Shown one piece after another: positions 8,357 to 19,621 of a DNA stretch of 64,000 bases (position 1 is its first letter; each line of letters opens with the position of its first letter). Origin of the DNA: Actinomycetes bacterium (GTDB taxonomy: Bacteria; Actinomycetota; Actinomycetes; Streptosporangiales; Streptosporangiaceae); contig JAJYTD010000001.1 in NCBI GenBank assembly GCA_021793235.1, forward strand, positions 460,756 to 524,755, written 5' to 3'. A program made the position numbers and the translations under genes. The notes beneath the pieces are model-generated. The model did no database searches. It was not told where the DNA came from and saw only the letters and a list, made by a program, of their open reading frames with translations.

Positions 8357-10795
8357 ATGCACGGCGAAGCGATTTCCGCCGAAGCGGTATCTGCGCTGGA
8401 GGAGCGATCCCAAAGATCAGCAGAGTGTCGGGAGGGCGTCGCACAACCCGCGGCGCCCCTCATCCCAGCAGACGCCGGCGCCCGGGCCGCACCACCGGGT
8501 GGGGACCCCCGAACCCGGCCCGCCTCCGCCACTCGGCCCAGCCCGTCCTCTACCGTGCGAGTACGCCGCAGACTCGCGCGTCTCGGCGCCCAGCGGGGGG
8601 TGACCATGAATCCGGTTCTTGAACCACTGATCAAGACCGTTCGAGCGACCCATCCCAAGGTCGACGTGCGACTCATCGAGCGCGCCTACGAGGTTGCCGC
8701 CCACCACCACCGGGACCAGAAGCGCAAGAGCGGCGACCCCTACATCACCCACCCCCTGGCCGTCGCCACCATCCTGGCCGAGCTGGGCATGCAGGAACCC
8801 ACCCTGGCCGCCGCCCTGCTGCACGACACGGTCGAGGACACCGACTACACGCTGGACCAGTTGCGCGCGGACTTCAGCGACGAGATCGCCGAACTGGTCG
8901 ACGGAGTCACCAAACTCGACAAGGTCAAGTACGGCGAAGCCACCCAGGCCGAAACCGTGCGCAAGATGGTCGTCGCGATGTCCCGCGACATCAAGGTCCT
9001 GGTCATCAAGCTCTGCGACCGGCTGCACAACATGCGCACCCTGCGCTACCTGCCGCAGCACAAACGCGAGAAGAAAGCCCGGGAGACCCTGGAGATCTTC
9101 GCCCCCCTGGCCCACCGGCTGGGCATGAACACCATCAAGTGGGAGCTTGAGGACCTCGCGTTCGCCACGATGTACCCCAAGCGGTTCGATGAGATCGCCC
9201 GGCTGGTCTCCGAGCGCGCCCCCCGGCGCGACGTCTACCTGCAGGACGTGATCGAAGCGGTCTCCGCCGATCTGCGCGAGGCCAAGATCAAAGCCACGGT
9301 ACGCGGCCGACCCAAGCACTACTACTCGATCTACCAGAAGATGATCGCCCGCAACTGCGGCTTCGACGAGATCTATGATCTCGTGGCGGTGCGGGTCCTC
9401 GTCGACAGCGTCCGCGACTGCTACGCGGCGCTGGGCACCATACACGCGCGGTGGAATCCGGTGCCGGGACGGTTCAAAGACTACATCGCGATGCCGAAGT
9501 TCAACATGTACCAGTCGCTGCACACGACGGTCATCGGTCCCTCCGGCAACCCGGTCGAACTGCAGATCCGCACGCGCGCCATGCACCGCCGCGCAGAGTA
9601 CGGCATCGCGGCGCACTGGAAGTACAAGGAAGACCGCAACAACGGCGGTAAAGAGCGCGGCAGGAACGACAACGGCAGGTCCAAGGGCGCCGGCGACATG
9701 GCGTGGCTGCGCCAACTGATCGACTGGCAGCAGGAGACCAAGGACCCGGGCGAGTTCCTGGAGTCGCTCCGGTTCGACCTGTCGGTGCAGGAGGTCTTCG
9801 TCTTCACCCCGCAGGGCGATGTGATCTCGCTGCCGCAGGGCGCCACCGCGGTCGACTTCGCCTACGCGGTGCACACCGAGGTCGGGCACCGCACAGTGGG
9901 CGCCCGCGTCAACGGCCGCCTCGTCGCGCTGGAGAGCGAGCTGCACAACGGCGAGACGGTGGAGATCCTCACCTCCAAAGCCCCTGATGCCGGGCCCAGC
10001 CGCGACTGGCTGAACTTCGTCAAGAGCGCGCGGGCGCGCAACAAGATCCGCCACTGGTTCACCAAGGAGCGCCGCGAGGCGGCGATCGAGCAGGGCAAGG
10101 ATTCCATCGCCCGGGTCATGCGCAAACAGGAGATGCCGATCAAGCGGCTCTTCAGCAGTGAGGCGCTGATCGCCCTGGCGCGCGACCTGCGCTACAGCGA
10201 CGTCGACGCGCTCTATGCCGCCGTCGGCGAAAGGCACATCAGTGCCCAGAACGTCGTGCAGAAGCTGGTGGACTCCCTCGGCGGTATCGAGAGCGCCGAG
10301 GAGGACCTCGCCGAATCGTCGCTGCCCACCCGGACGCGGCAGCGCCCCGTCAGCAACCCCGGGGTCGTCGTCGAGGGCGACGCCGACGTGTGGGCGCGGC
10401 TGTCGAAATGCTGCAAGCCGGTTCCGGGCGACTCCATCATCGGGTTCGTGACCCGCGGCAACGGCGTTTCGGTGCACCGCGCCGACTGCGTGAACACGCG
10501 GGCACTGGCCCCCGAACGCATGGTGCGGGTGGAATGGCAACCCACTGAGGACTCGATGTTCCTGGTGGCGCTGCAGATAGAGGCACTGGATCGGTCGCGG
10601 CTGCTGTCCGACATCACCCGGGTGCTGTCCGACCAGCACGTCAATATCCTATCGGCGACCGTGCAGACCAGCCGCGACCGCGTGGCGCTGAGCCGGTTCA
10701 CGTTCGAGATGGCCGATCCCACCCACCTGGGCGATGTGCTCAAGGCGGTCCGGGGTGTGGACGGCGTCTACGACGTCTACCGGTTGAAGAACTGA
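8357..10795 (+). CDS. relA: Bifunctional (p)ppGpp synthetase/hydrolase
   Basis: A long RelA/SpoT (Rel) protein of about 812 residues that makes and degrades the stringent-response alarmone. In order: a low-complexity N-terminal extension (~80 residues); the HD hydrolase domain with HDTVEDT (H156); the synthetase domain with [14 protein letters not shown] and [19 protein letters not shown]; a TGS domain ([31 protein letters not shown]); a Cys-containing region ([11 protein letters not shown]); and a C-terminal ACT domain. Hydrolase and synthetase residues all look intact, so it should be bifunctional. GGAGGG sits 6 nt before ATG 8357. In-frame ATGs at 8351 and 8303 are alternatives. Confidence 0.95.
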   Translation: MHGEAISAEAVSALEERSQRSAECREGVAQPAAPLIPADAGARAAPPGGDPRTRPASATRPSPSSTVRVRRRLARLGAQRGVTMNPVLEPLIKTVRATHPKVDVRLIERAYEVAAHHHRDQKRKSGDPYITHPLAVATILAELGMQEPTLAAALLHDTVEDTDYTLDQLRADFSDEIAELVDGVTKLDKVKYGEATQAETVRKMVVAMSRDIKVLVIKLCDRLHNMRTLRYLPQHKREKKARETLEIFAPLAHRLGMNTIKWELEDLAFATMYPKRFDEIARLVSERAPRRDVYLQDVIEAVSADLREAKIKATVRGRPKHYYSIYQKMIARNCGFDEIYDLVAVRVLVDSVRDCYAALGTIHARWNPVPGRFKDYIAMPKFNMYQSLHTTVIGPSGNPVELQIRTRAMHRRAEYGIAAHWKYKEDRNNGGKERGRNDNGRSKGAGDMAWLRQLIDWQQETKDPGEFLESLRFDLSVQEVFVFTPQGDVISLPQGATAVDFAYAVHTEVGHRTVGARVNGRLVALESELHNGETVEILTSKAPDAGPSRDWLNFVKSARARNKIRHWFTKERREAAIEQGKDSIARVMRKQEMPIKRLFSSEALIALARDLRYSDVDALYAAVGERHISAQNVVQKLVDSLGGIESAEEDLAESSLPTRTRQRPVSNPGVVVEGDADVWARLSKCCKPVPGDSIIGFVTRGNGVSVHRADCVNTRALAPERMVRVEWQPTEDSMFLVALQIEALDRSRLLSDITRVLSDQHVNILSATVQTSRDRVALSRFTFEMADPTHLGDVLKAVRGVDGVYDVYRLKN

Positions 10796-10851
10796 GGTCT
10801 TGCGGCGTTTCGCGCATGCCGGACTCCCGTTGGTATGGCGAGAATGCCCTC

Positions 10852-11187
10852 ATGAAGAAGTTCTCGCTGGACGCCCTCGCCCGAACCCATCTGGAGCGCG
10901 CTGAGGAGGCATCGTCCGGCCGCAGCGCCGGAACCGTCTTCGGCGGCCACGAGCACACCCTCCGCCAGACCATGGTCGCGTTGACAGCCGGAAACTCGCT
11001 GGGACTGCACCCCAACCCCGGTGAAGCCACCGTTCTGGTCCTGCGCGGCCGGGTGCGGATGAAGGCCGGAGCCGACACATGGGACGGCCGGTCCAACGAC
11101 CTTCTGGTCGTCCCCGATCGAGAACATGATCTGGAGGCGCTGGAGGACTCCGTCGTCATCTTGACGGTGGTGATGCATAAAGACTGA
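10852..11187 (+). CDS. Small cupin-domain protein
   Basis: A 111-residue single-domain cupin. GNSLGLHPNPGEATVLVLRGRVRMKAG corresponds to cupin motif 1, with His and Glu as possible metal ligands, and NDLLVVPDREHDLEALEDSVVILTV to motif 2, with His. Close relatives opening with KKFSLDALAR.HLE.A are widespread in Streptomyces and their substrate is unknown. ATG 10852 was chosen because conservation begins there; the Shine-Dalgarno is weak. It converges on the DUF349 gene across a shared terminator. Confidence 0.75.
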   Translation: MKKFSLDALARTHLERAEEASSGRSAGTVFGGHEHTLRQTMVALTAGNSLGLHPNPGEATVLVLRGRVRMKAGADTWDGRSNDLLVVPDREHDLEALEDSVVILTVVMHKD

Positions 11188-11212
11188 CCGGCACCGGTCA
11201 GGTGCCGGTCAG
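11184..11212. terminator. Bidirectional hairpin terminator
   Basis: A perfect 12-bp stem, CTGACCGGCACC / GGTGCCGGTCAG, with a 5-nt loop sits between the convergent cupin and DUF349 genes. It begins within the last codons of the cupin gene. Confidence 0.8.
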
Positions 11213-11218
11213 TTCCGC

Positions 11219-12469
11219 TCAGCTCATTTCGTTGCGCGCCTTCTCCGCTTCGTCCAGCCAGGACCGCCGGGCCGCGAGCGCGGCCTCGGTTTCACGCGCC
11301 TTGCGGTCGTTGCCGGCGGCGCGGGCCTTCTCCAGGTCGGTCTCCAACTGGTCGATGGAGCTGCGCAGCTGGGCGACCGCGGCTTCGGCACGGGCCCGCG
11401 CCTCGGGGTTGGTGCGCTGCCATTCCTGGTCCTCGGCCCGGCGGACGCTCTCCTCGATCTTGCGGAAGGCTCCCTCAAGACGGTCCCGCGCGTCCCGGGG
11501 CAGCGGGCCGGCCTCTTCCCACGCCTCCTGGAAGTCGCGCAGCCGGGCACGGGCGGCGCGAGGGTCCTTGATCTCTGCGAACTCCCTGCGGGCCTCCTCC
11601 AGGATCTGCTCCTTGGCCTCCGCGTTCACCTGGAGTTCGGCGTCGCGCTCGGCGAATACGGCATTGCGCGCCTGGAAGAAGTGGTCCTGGGCCGCCTTGA
11701 AGCGTGCCCACAGCCGGTCCTCACTGGCACGGTCGGCGCGGCCGCTGGCCTTCCACTGCTGCATGAGGTCGCGGTAGCGCCTGGACGTGGGACCCCAATC
11801 AGTGGAGTCGGAGAGGGCCTCGGCTTCGGCGACGATCTGCTCCTTGGCCTCCCGCACCTGCTCGCGCTGCTGGTCCAGCTCGGCGAAGTAGGCCTTGCGG
11901 CGCTTGGAGAAGGCGTTGCGCGCCGCCGACATGCGCTTCCACAGTGCCTGCTCGGTCGGGCGGTCGGCGCGCGGAGCGGCCTTCCACTCGTCGATGAGCT
12001 GGCGCATGCGCTCACCGCCGGACTTCCAGTGCGTGGTCTCCTCGGCGACCCGCTCGGCTTCGGCGACGATCCGCTCCTTGATGTCGCGGGCCTCGTGGCG
12101 GGCCTGCTCCTGGGCCTGCTTCTGCTCGACCTTGCGCTCTTCGGCCCGTTCGGCGAGCATGCCCAGTCGGCGCGCGAGCGCGTCGAGATCGCCCACCGCA
12201 TGGGCCTCCCGCACGGCCGCGCGCAGTTTGTCCACGCTGGCCAGCGCTTGGGAGGCGGAGAGGTCGGTGGTCGTGAGCCGCTTCTCCAGCAGCTCCACCT
12301 CGGTCACCAGGGCGTCGTACTTGCGGCGGAAGAACGCGAGTGCTTCCTCGGGAGCGCCTGCCTGCCACGATCCGACGACCCGCTCGCCCTCGCTCGTGCG
12401 CACGTAGACCGTGCCGTCGTCGTCTACGCGGCCCCAGGGGTCCGTGGTCACCGTGTCCTCCAGTGTCAT
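11219..12469 (-). CDS. DUF349 coiled-coil protein
   Basis: A 416-residue, highly charged helical protein with repeated DUF349 units. Examples are the segments around RMRQLIDEWKAAPRADRPTEQALWKRMSAARNAF and SRRYRDLMQQWKASGRADRASEDRLWARFKAAQDHFF, each carrying the W-K...LW..F pattern. It starts MTLEDTVTTDPWGRVDDDGTVYVRTSEGERVVGSWQAG, the usual actinobacterial N-terminus. No enzymatic role is known. DUF349 genes near relA are conserved in Streptomyces. The start was placed at 12469 because homology begins there; an open frame runs upstream to 12556 without support. Coiled-coil assembly is expected from composition. Confidence 0.85.
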   Translation of the reverse strand: MTLEDTVTTDPWGRVDDDGTVYVRTSEGERVVGSWQAGAPEEALAFFRRKYDALVTEVELLEKRLTTTDLSASQALASVDKLRAAVREAHAVGDLDALARRLGMLAERAEERKVEQKQAQEQARHEARDIKERIVAEAERVAEETTHWKSGGERMRQLIDEWKAAPRADRPTEQALWKRMSAARNAFSKRRKAYFAELDQQREQVREAKEQIVAEAEALSDSTDWGPTSRRYRDLMQQWKASGRADRASEDRLWARFKAAQDHFFQARNAVFAERDAELQVNAEAKEQILEEARREFAEIKDPRAARARLRDFQEAWEEAGPLPRDARDRLEGAFRKIEESVRRAEDQEWQRTNPEARARAEAAVAQLRSSIDQLETDLEKARAAGNDRKARETEAALAARRSWLDEAEKARNEMS

Positions 12470-12543
12470 GAGCCCGACATCGGTTGCCGGGGCCGGATCG
12501 TCTGGCAGTGCCCACCGGCCGCGTGGGAACTGCCTGACTATGC

Positions 12544-12573
12544 ACGATATCCGCATATTCCACCGGATATCGT
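12544..12573. promoter_or_regulatory. Palindromic site in the divergent promoter region
   Basis: A perfect 10-bp inverted repeat, ACGATATCCG / CGGATATCGT, with a 10-nt spacer. It lies in an AT-richer patch of the 390-nt region between the divergent DUF349 and metallo-hydrolase genes. An operator is likely, but the regulator is unknown. I see no other feature in this intergenic region. Confidence 0.5.
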
Positions 12574-12859
12574 CGTGTTCTTCCTACTGTTATCGCATAT
12601 CAGCGGCCATGGCCGCAGAGCCGAGGATCGATCCAGGGCCGAGTGCGACGTCGACCAATATGACACTGACAGGCCGTTTGGCAAAGAGCCGTCGACCGCG
12701 CGGTGATCGAATGGTGATGAAGAGGGGACCGGCAGGTCGGCCGGACAGCCGAAACCAGGTCGCCGCGCATGCCCGGCCTCGGTAGGCTCGTATGTGTCAC
12801 CGGACCGGTGCCGCACCGCCCGGTCCCGCACCCCATACGCATCGAGGTCGACGTTCACC

Positions 12860-13543
12860 GTGCTCATCACCGCCTTCCCCGCCGGACCGCTCGCCGCGAA
12901 CTGCTACGTGGCCGCTTTGGACGCCGGTGCGGAGTGCGTGGTCGTCGATCCCGGCCAGGACGCCGCCGAAGGACTGGCCGAGCTGCTGGACAAGCACGGG
13001 CTGACTCCCGCTGCGGTGCTGCTCACCCACGGGCACTTCGACCACGTGTGGTCGGCCGCGGAGGTGGGAGCGACCTACGGGGTGCCCGTGTGCATCCACC
13101 CCGACGACCGAGCGCTGCTCACCGACCCCGCCAAGGGGCTGGATCCCGGGCTCGCGGCCCAGCTCACCGCGCTGTTCGGTGATGCCGAGATGACCGAACC
13201 CGACGACATCGTCGAACTCGGCGACGGCCAGCGGCTTGACTTCGCCGGCCTGCCGATCACCGTCCACCACGCGCCCGGGCACACGCCCGGCTCGGTGGCC
13301 TACGCGCTGCCCGCCGCCCAGGACCGCCCCGAGGTGCTGTTCACCGGCGATCTGCTGTTCGCCGGGTCGATCGGACGCACCGACTTCCCCGGTGGCGACC
13401 ATTCCGCCATCCTGCGCAGCCTGGACCGCGTCTGCTTGGGCCGGGCCGACGACACGGCGGTCCTGCCCGGCCACGGCCCCCAGACCACCATCGGACGCGA
13501 GCGCGCCACCAACCCGTTCCTGCACGAGATCACCGGCCGCTAG
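12860..13543 (+). CDS. Metallo-beta-lactamase-fold hydrolase (glyoxalase II-like)
   Basis: A 227-residue MBL-fold protein. The binuclear metal site is visible as THGHFDH, a later His in APGHTPGS, FTGDLLF with the bridging Asp, and LPGHGPQT. The pattern matches the hydroxyacylglutathione hydrolase-like subgroup found next to relA and hisS in actinobacteria. Its true substrate is not known: glutathione is usually absent there, and mycothiol or persulfide substrates are possible. GTG 12860 was chosen at the start of homology, with GAGGTC upstream. The hisS gene that commonly follows is missing, and aspS comes next instead. Confidence 0.88.
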   Translation: MLITAFPAGPLAANCYVAALDAGAECVVVDPGQDAAEGLAELLDKHGLTPAAVLLTHGHFDHVWSAAEVGATYGVPVCIHPDDRALLTDPAKGLDPGLAAQLTALFGDAEMTEPDDIVELGDGQRLDFAGLPITVHHAPGHTPGSVAYALPAAQDRPEVLFTGDLLFAGSIGRTDFPGGDHSAILRSLDRVCLGRADDTAVLPGHGPQTTIGRERATNPFLHEITGR

Positions 13544-13713
13544 CCGAGATCCACCACGGCACCCGTGAGAAACGATGACGACTCCGTACCCGGCTACGGC
13601 CCTCTGCGCCTGCGGCTGCCGAGATAGCGGCACCGGTTCCGCGACGGCGGGACCGGACCTTCGCCTGTGTCCGGCAAGATGAGTAGGTACAGAAACGTCG
13701 AAGGAGAACCCCG

Positions 13714-15453
<1,740 letters not shown>

Positions 15454-15460
15454 CGCGCCG

Positions 15461-15501
15461 GCCGGGTGCGGTGCGGGGATTCTTGCGGCACCGCACCCGG
15501 C
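15461..15501 (+). terminator. Hairpin terminator after aspS
   Basis: A perfect 14-bp stem, GCCGGGTGCGGTGC / GCACCGCACCCGGC, with a 13-nt loop, 7 nt after the aspS stop. Confidence 0.8.
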
Positions 15502-15592
15502 GGTACCGGCAACGGGGGAACGGGAAGGCTTTTCCTCGACTGCTTTGCGCATTGGAGCGCTGTTCGGAAAGCCCTCGGAAAGGGTGCCGCCG

Positions 15593-15721
15593 CTATTTCT
15601 TGGCCGCGCCGCACCGCTGGCAGCAGATGTCTTCGCTGTCGGGGTTGCTGTGGCTGCAGAGCCTACAGGTCCAGCCGTCAACGATGGGTGATCTTCTGAT
15701 CTTCCTGCCACTATGGATCAT
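15593..15721 (-). CDS. 42-residue RanBP2-like zinc-finger protein
   Basis: A short minus-strand gene that size filters would miss. From ATG 15721 it encodes 42 residues. The core WTCRLCSHSNPDSEDICCQRCG has the W-x-C-x2-C-x3-N-x7-C-x2-C layout of RanBP2-type zinc fingers, here with one extra residue before the second pair. The rest is basic (GRKIRR and a terminal AAKK), which suits nucleic-acid binding. GGGAG lies 5 nt before this ATG on the minus strand. An in-frame ATG at 15733 would add four residues. No function can be assigned. It converges on the aspS terminator. Confidence 0.7.
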   Translation of the reverse strand: MIHSGRKIRRSPIVDGWTCRLCSHSNPDSEDICCQRCGAAKK

Positions 15722-15733
15722 TGATGCTCCCAT

Positions 15734-16127
15734 GACCGAATTTTAGTTCCGACTTTCCCGTGGGGCCATGGGCACCGGGTGGCACAGAACAGTCACAGCG
15801 GACGATTCTTCGGATGGATGATCTGTGGCATACCCTGGGAGCAGCCCTTTTGTGGCTGTGGCTTCCCGGTCACACCGGAGTAACGATTCCGCTGAACGGT
15901 GGTCAAGCCATGGCCCGAGCGGATTTCTATGTTTCTGCCACTTTTTGTGCCATTGGCATGGAATGTCTGCCGTGGGCGGAGGGGAAAAGCGGGGGTATGC
16001 GGGCGGCTGTGAACAGAACATCCTTCACCTGCCCGGACGAGCGATCTCGTCGCTAAACTAAGGCGAACCGGATGACTACGGGGAGAGGCGCGCAAGCGCG
16101 AGTGGGCGTATCCGGGATGACACAGGG
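15734..16127. other. Intergenic region between divergent genes
   Basis: About 390 nt of less GC-rich DNA between the minus-strand zinc-finger gene and the plus-strand phosphatase gene. It must hold both promoters. I could not identify convincing hexamers, an operator or an additional gene. Confidence 0.4.
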
Positions 16128-18173
16128 ATGATCGATTACGTGAACGGCATTACCGGCTCTTCTGATGGCTTCGCCGGTCCCTCAGCGGTACCCGACGGGT
16201 CCCGAGGCGACATCGGCGATCATGTCGGCACGGCGTTCGACCATGCGCCCTCCGCCATGATCACCACAGATGCAGAGGGCGGTATCCGGCTGATCAACCG
16301 TGCCTTTACCGAACTCACCGGGTACGCACACGCCGACGTCATCGGCCGCCCCTGGCCAGAGATACTGACCGCCGACGATCCGGCCGCGGGCCGATGGCTG
16401 CACCGTGCCGCGCTGGACGGCGGGCCGCTCGCACAGCACCCCCTGACCGTGGCCGGGCGCGACCGCGAACCGCGCAACATAGCCGTCGAATCCCGGGTGC
16501 TGCCCGCGGGAGACGGTCAAGGCGGGCCAGGACTGGTGCTCCTGTTCCGCGATCCCACGCACGATGAGGAGGTCCTGCGCGGTATCACCGAGCTGCGCAC
16601 CGAGAGCGCCGATACCGCCCTGTGGGTCCTCGATCTGAGCACCGGCCGCATCCGCGAGCTGTTCGGCCCTTCACCGCTGGGGCGGCTGCTCGCCGGAGAC
16701 GCCCGCAACCTCGAGGAATGCCTGGCCAGGGTGCACCGCGATGACATCGCGCGCGTCCGCGACGCCATGGAGGCCGCCCACCAGGGACACGATTACGAAC
16801 AGCGCTTCCGGGTCTTCGACCGCAACGGCGACGAGCGTTCGCTGCACGCCCGCGCCCGCTTCATCGAGGGCGGTCGCCCCCGACTCGTCGGGGTCATCGA
16901 CGATGTCACCGAGCACGTGCAGCTCATCCGCCGACTGGCCGATCGGCGTAGAATCGAGGCCGCTCAGGGCCGCCAGGTCACCGACCTGGCGGCGAAGCTC
17001 GTCTCGGCCACCACCGTCGACAAGGTCACGAGCCTGCTCACCGAGGAGTTCGTACCGATCTTCGGCGGGACCACCGCGAGCGTCCTTCTCGTCGAGGACG
17101 GCGTGCTGCGGGCCGCGCCCTCGACCATGGACAGGGCCGGCGCGATGTCGATGATCGACGGCCACGACGCCGCCGATACCTCCTACCCGATGGGAGCGGT
17201 GGTCCAGGACCGCCAGCCCCGGTTCTTCGAGAGCCGCGCAGAACTCCTGGAGCGCTTCCCCGCGGCGGCGGAGATGCTGCACCACACCAGCGCCCAGTCC
17301 TGGGCGACCGTGCCGATCTTCGGCGACCGCCGCGTGGCGCAGGGCGTCTGGCAGGTCGCTTGGACCCAGCCGCACCACGCAACCCCCGACGAACGCGCCC
17401 TCTTCCTCACCCTCGCGGGGCTGGCCGGCCAGGCGCTGCAGCGGGTCCGTCGCCAGCAGGCGGAACTCCAATTCGTCGACGCCATGCAGCGGCGCATGCT
17501 GCCGCAGCAGATCCCCGAATTCGACGGCCTCGATACCGCGGTGCGCTATCTGCCCGCGCGTGCCGGGTGGCGGGTGTGCGGGGACTTCTACGACGTCATC
17601 CGACTGCCTGAGCGCCGGGTCGGCCTCGTCGTGGGCGATGTCCAAGGCCACGGTGTGGAGGCCGCGGCGGCCATGGGCCAGATCCGGGTGGCGTTTCGCG
17701 CCTATGCCACCAACCAGGTCGACCCCGGCGTCGTTCTGGCCGAGACCAACCGGCTGCTCACCGAGACCGGTGAGATCGTCTTCGCCACCTGCGGCTACCT
17801 CGTCCTGGATCTCGACAGCGGAGAGATGCAGGCCGCGTGGGCCGGCCAGCCGCCCGCGATCATCGCCACATCGGGATCCTTCAGCGTGTGGGAGCCGGAG
17901 ACCGGCCCGCCCGTGGGTGTCGAGGCCGACAGCAAGTACCCGGTGACCACCCGCCGGATGCGTCCGGGCGACACCCTGCTCATGTGCTCGGACGGCCTGG
18001 TGGAGAGCGCCGGTGTCAGCATGGACGAAGGCTTGGAGCGCGTCGGTCGCGCACTGAGCGACATGGCCACCGATGTGCACGGCGCCGCCACATCCCTGGC
18101 CGACCTCGCCCCGGCCGGGCGTACCGACGACATCGCCATCCTCATCGCCCGACTGACCCGGCCCGCTGCTTGA
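16128..18173 (+). CDS. PAS-PAS-GAF-SpoIIE phosphatase
   Basis: A 681-residue cytoplasmic signalling protein. It has a PAS domain (~35-150, AFDHAPSAMITTDAEGGIRLINRAFTELTGY), a second PAS/PAC unit (~155-275), a GAF domain (~295-440) and a C-terminal SpoIIE/PP2C phosphatase domain (~470-678). Phosphatase metal residues are visible in CGDFYDVI, GDVQGHGVEAA and GRTDDIAILIA. Proteins of this build dephosphorylate anti-anti-sigma factors and so control alternative sigma factors; the partner here is unknown. No kinase (anti-sigma) domain or membrane segment is present. ATG 16128 is used; GTG 16140 is an alternative. Confidence 0.88.
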   Translation: MIDYVNGITGSSDGFAGPSAVPDGSRGDIGDHVGTAFDHAPSAMITTDAEGGIRLINRAFTELTGYAHADVIGRPWPEILTADDPAAGRWLHRAALDGGPLAQHPLTVAGRDREPRNIAVESRVLPAGDGQGGPGLVLLFRDPTHDEEVLRGITELRTESADTALWVLDLSTGRIRELFGPSPLGRLLAGDARNLEECLARVHRDDIARVRDAMEAAHQGHDYEQRFRVFDRNGDERSLHARARFIEGGRPRLVGVIDDVTEHVQLIRRLADRRRIEAAQGRQVTDLAAKLVSATTVDKVTSLLTEEFVPIFGGTTASVLLVEDGVLRAAPSTMDRAGAMSMIDGHDAADTSYPMGAVVQDRQPRFFESRAELLERFPAAAEMLHHTSAQSWATVPIFGDRRVAQGVWQVAWTQPHHATPDERALFLTLAGLAGQALQRVRRQQAELQFVDAMQRRMLPQQIPEFDGLDTAVRYLPARAGWRVCGDFYDVIRLPERRVGLVVGDVQGHGVEAAAAMGQIRVAFRAYATNQVDPGVVLAETNRLLTETGEIVFATCGYLVLDLDSGEMQAAWAGQPPAIIATSGSFSVWEPETGPPVGVEADSKYPVTTRRMRPGDTLLMCSDGLVESAGVSMDEGLERVGRALSDMATDVHGAATSLADLAPAGRTDDIAILIARLTRPAA

Positions 18174-18203
18174 GCACCATCGTGAAGAACTAGTCTGGAC
18201 GGC
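18170..18203 (+). promoter_or_regulatory. Probable leaderless promoter for rarA
   Basis: TAGTCT (18191-18196) is followed by exactly 7 nt and then GTG 18204. A weak -35 (TTGAGC, 18170-18175) lies 15 nt upstream, overlapping the stop of the preceding gene. No Shine-Dalgarno is present before rarA. Confidence 0.5.
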
Positions 18204-19526
18204 GTGTCCGAAACACTGTTCGACGACGCCGGAGCCGAAGCGCAGAAAGGCCAGGAGCCGCTGGCCGTACGGATGCGGCCGCGCACGCTCGACGAGGTCG
18301 CCGGGCAGCGGCACCTCTTGGGCGAGGGGAGTCCGCTGCGCCGGCTCGTCGAGGACGACGCGCCGATGTCGCTGTTCCTGTGGGGACCCCCGGGAACGGG
18401 CAAGACCACACTGGCCACCGTTGTCAGCCGGGTCACCGACCGGCGGTTCGTCGAGCTGTCGGCCGTCAACGCCGGCGTGAAGGACGTCCGCGCCGTTATC
18501 GATGACGCCCGCCGCCGGATGGGCATGCGCGGCACCCGTACCCTCCTCTTCGTCGACGAGGTGCACCGGTTCAGCAAGACCCAGCAGGACGCGCTCCTGC
18601 CGGCGGTGGAGAACCGGTGGGTGAGCTTCATCGGGGCCACCACCGAGAACCCCTTCTTCTCCGTAGTGAGTCCGCTGCTGTCGCGGTCCCTGCTGCTCAC
18701 CCTGGAATCGCTCACCGACGACGACATCGGCACCGTACTCGGCCGCGCTCTCACCGATGAGCGCGGCCTGAACGGCCGCTACACCCTCAGCGAAGAGGCC
18801 GCCGGACACCTGGTGCGGCTCGCGGGCGGGGACGCGCGGCGTTCACTCACCTATCTGGAGGCGGCCGCTCTGGTGGCGGGCGGCAACGAGGAGATCACCG
18901 TCGCCGACGTGGAGCGGGCGGTGGACCGCCACGCGGTGCGCTATGACCGCTCGGGCGATCAGCACTACGACGTCATCAGCGCCTTTATCAAGAGCATGCG
19001 CGGCAGCGACCCCGATGCCGCGCTGCACTACCTCGCCCGGATGATCGAGGCGGGGGAGGACCCCCGATTCATCGCCCGGCGGATCGTCGTGCACGCCAGC
19101 GAGGATGTCGGCATGGCCGATCCCACCGCGCTGCAGGTGGCGACCGCCGCGGCCCAGGCCGTGGAGTTGATCGGCCTGCCCGAGGCGCGGATCAACCTCG
19201 CCCAGGCCGTCATCCACATCGCGCTGGCTCCCAAGTCCAACGCGGTCGTCAACGCGATCAACGCGGCAGTGGCCGACGTGCGCTCCGGCAGGGGCGGACC
19301 GGTCCCGCCGCATCTGCGCGACGGCCATTACAAGGGCGCGAAAGAGCTCGGCCATGGCGAGGGCTACAAGTACGCCCATGACCACCCGGGCGGCGTCGCG
19401 GCCCAGCAACACGCGCCCGACGAGATCGCCGGGCGCGAGTACTACACGCCTACGACCCACGGGGCGGAACGCCGCTACGGTGAGATCCTGCAGCGGATCA
19501 AGAACGTACTCCGCAGCGGACACTAG
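18204..19526 (+). CDS. rarA: Replication-associated recombination ATPase RarA (MgsA)
   Basis: A 440-residue AAA+ clamp-loader relative. Walker A is GPPGTGKTT (61-69), Walker B is LLFVDEVHR (D118, E119) and sensor 1 is FIGATTENP. The C-terminal tetramerisation domain includes [28 protein letters not shown] and AKSNA-type helices. RarA acts at stalled forks. Translation probably starts directly at the transcript's 5' end (see the leaderless promoter entry). It converges on a protein kinase gene. Confidence 0.95.
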   Translation: MSETLFDDAGAEAQKGQEPLAVRMRPRTLDEVAGQRHLLGEGSPLRRLVEDDAPMSLFLWGPPGTGKTTLATVVSRVTDRRFVELSAVNAGVKDVRAVIDDARRRMGMRGTRTLLFVDEVHRFSKTQQDALLPAVENRWVSFIGATTENPFFSVVSPLLSRSLLLTLESLTDDDIGTVLGRALTDERGLNGRYTLSEEAAGHLVRLAGGDARRSLTYLEAAALVAGGNEEITVADVERAVDRHAVRYDRSGDQHYDVISAFIKSMRGSDPDAALHYLARMIEAGEDPRFIARRIVVHASEDVGMADPTALQVATAAAQAVELIGLPEARINLAQAVIHIALAPKSNAVVNAINAAVADVRSGRGGPVPPHLRDGHYKGAKELGHGEGYKYAHDHPGGVAAQQHAPDEIAGREYYTPTTHGAERRYGEILQRIKNVLRSGH

Positions 19527-19536
19527 ATCGTCGGCG

Positions 19537-19551
19537 CCCGCCGCCGGCGGG
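19537..19551. terminator. Short GC hairpin between convergent rarA and kinase genes
   Basis: CCCGCCG / CGGCGGG around a single base gives a short, very GC-rich hairpin 11 nt after the rarA stop. It is weak as a terminator and may serve both directions. Confidence 0.35.
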
Positions 19552-19621
19552 GCCGGGACGCGCCTTGGCACCAAGGTCTGCCATCCGGTACGGAAGCATC
19601 AACGGCGGCTTTGGAGGCGAC

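Noticed and set aside
8417..10639. A 740-codon open frame antisense to relA
   Set aside because: High-GC third positions keep antisense frames open. The translation is low-complexity Val/Gly/Asp/Leu with no domain, while the plus strand encodes complete Rel.
15760..16056. A 98-codon plus-strand frame before the SpoIIE phosphatase
   Set aside because: Composition is mixed, it lacks an RBS and conserved motif, and it lies in what should be a divergent promoter region.
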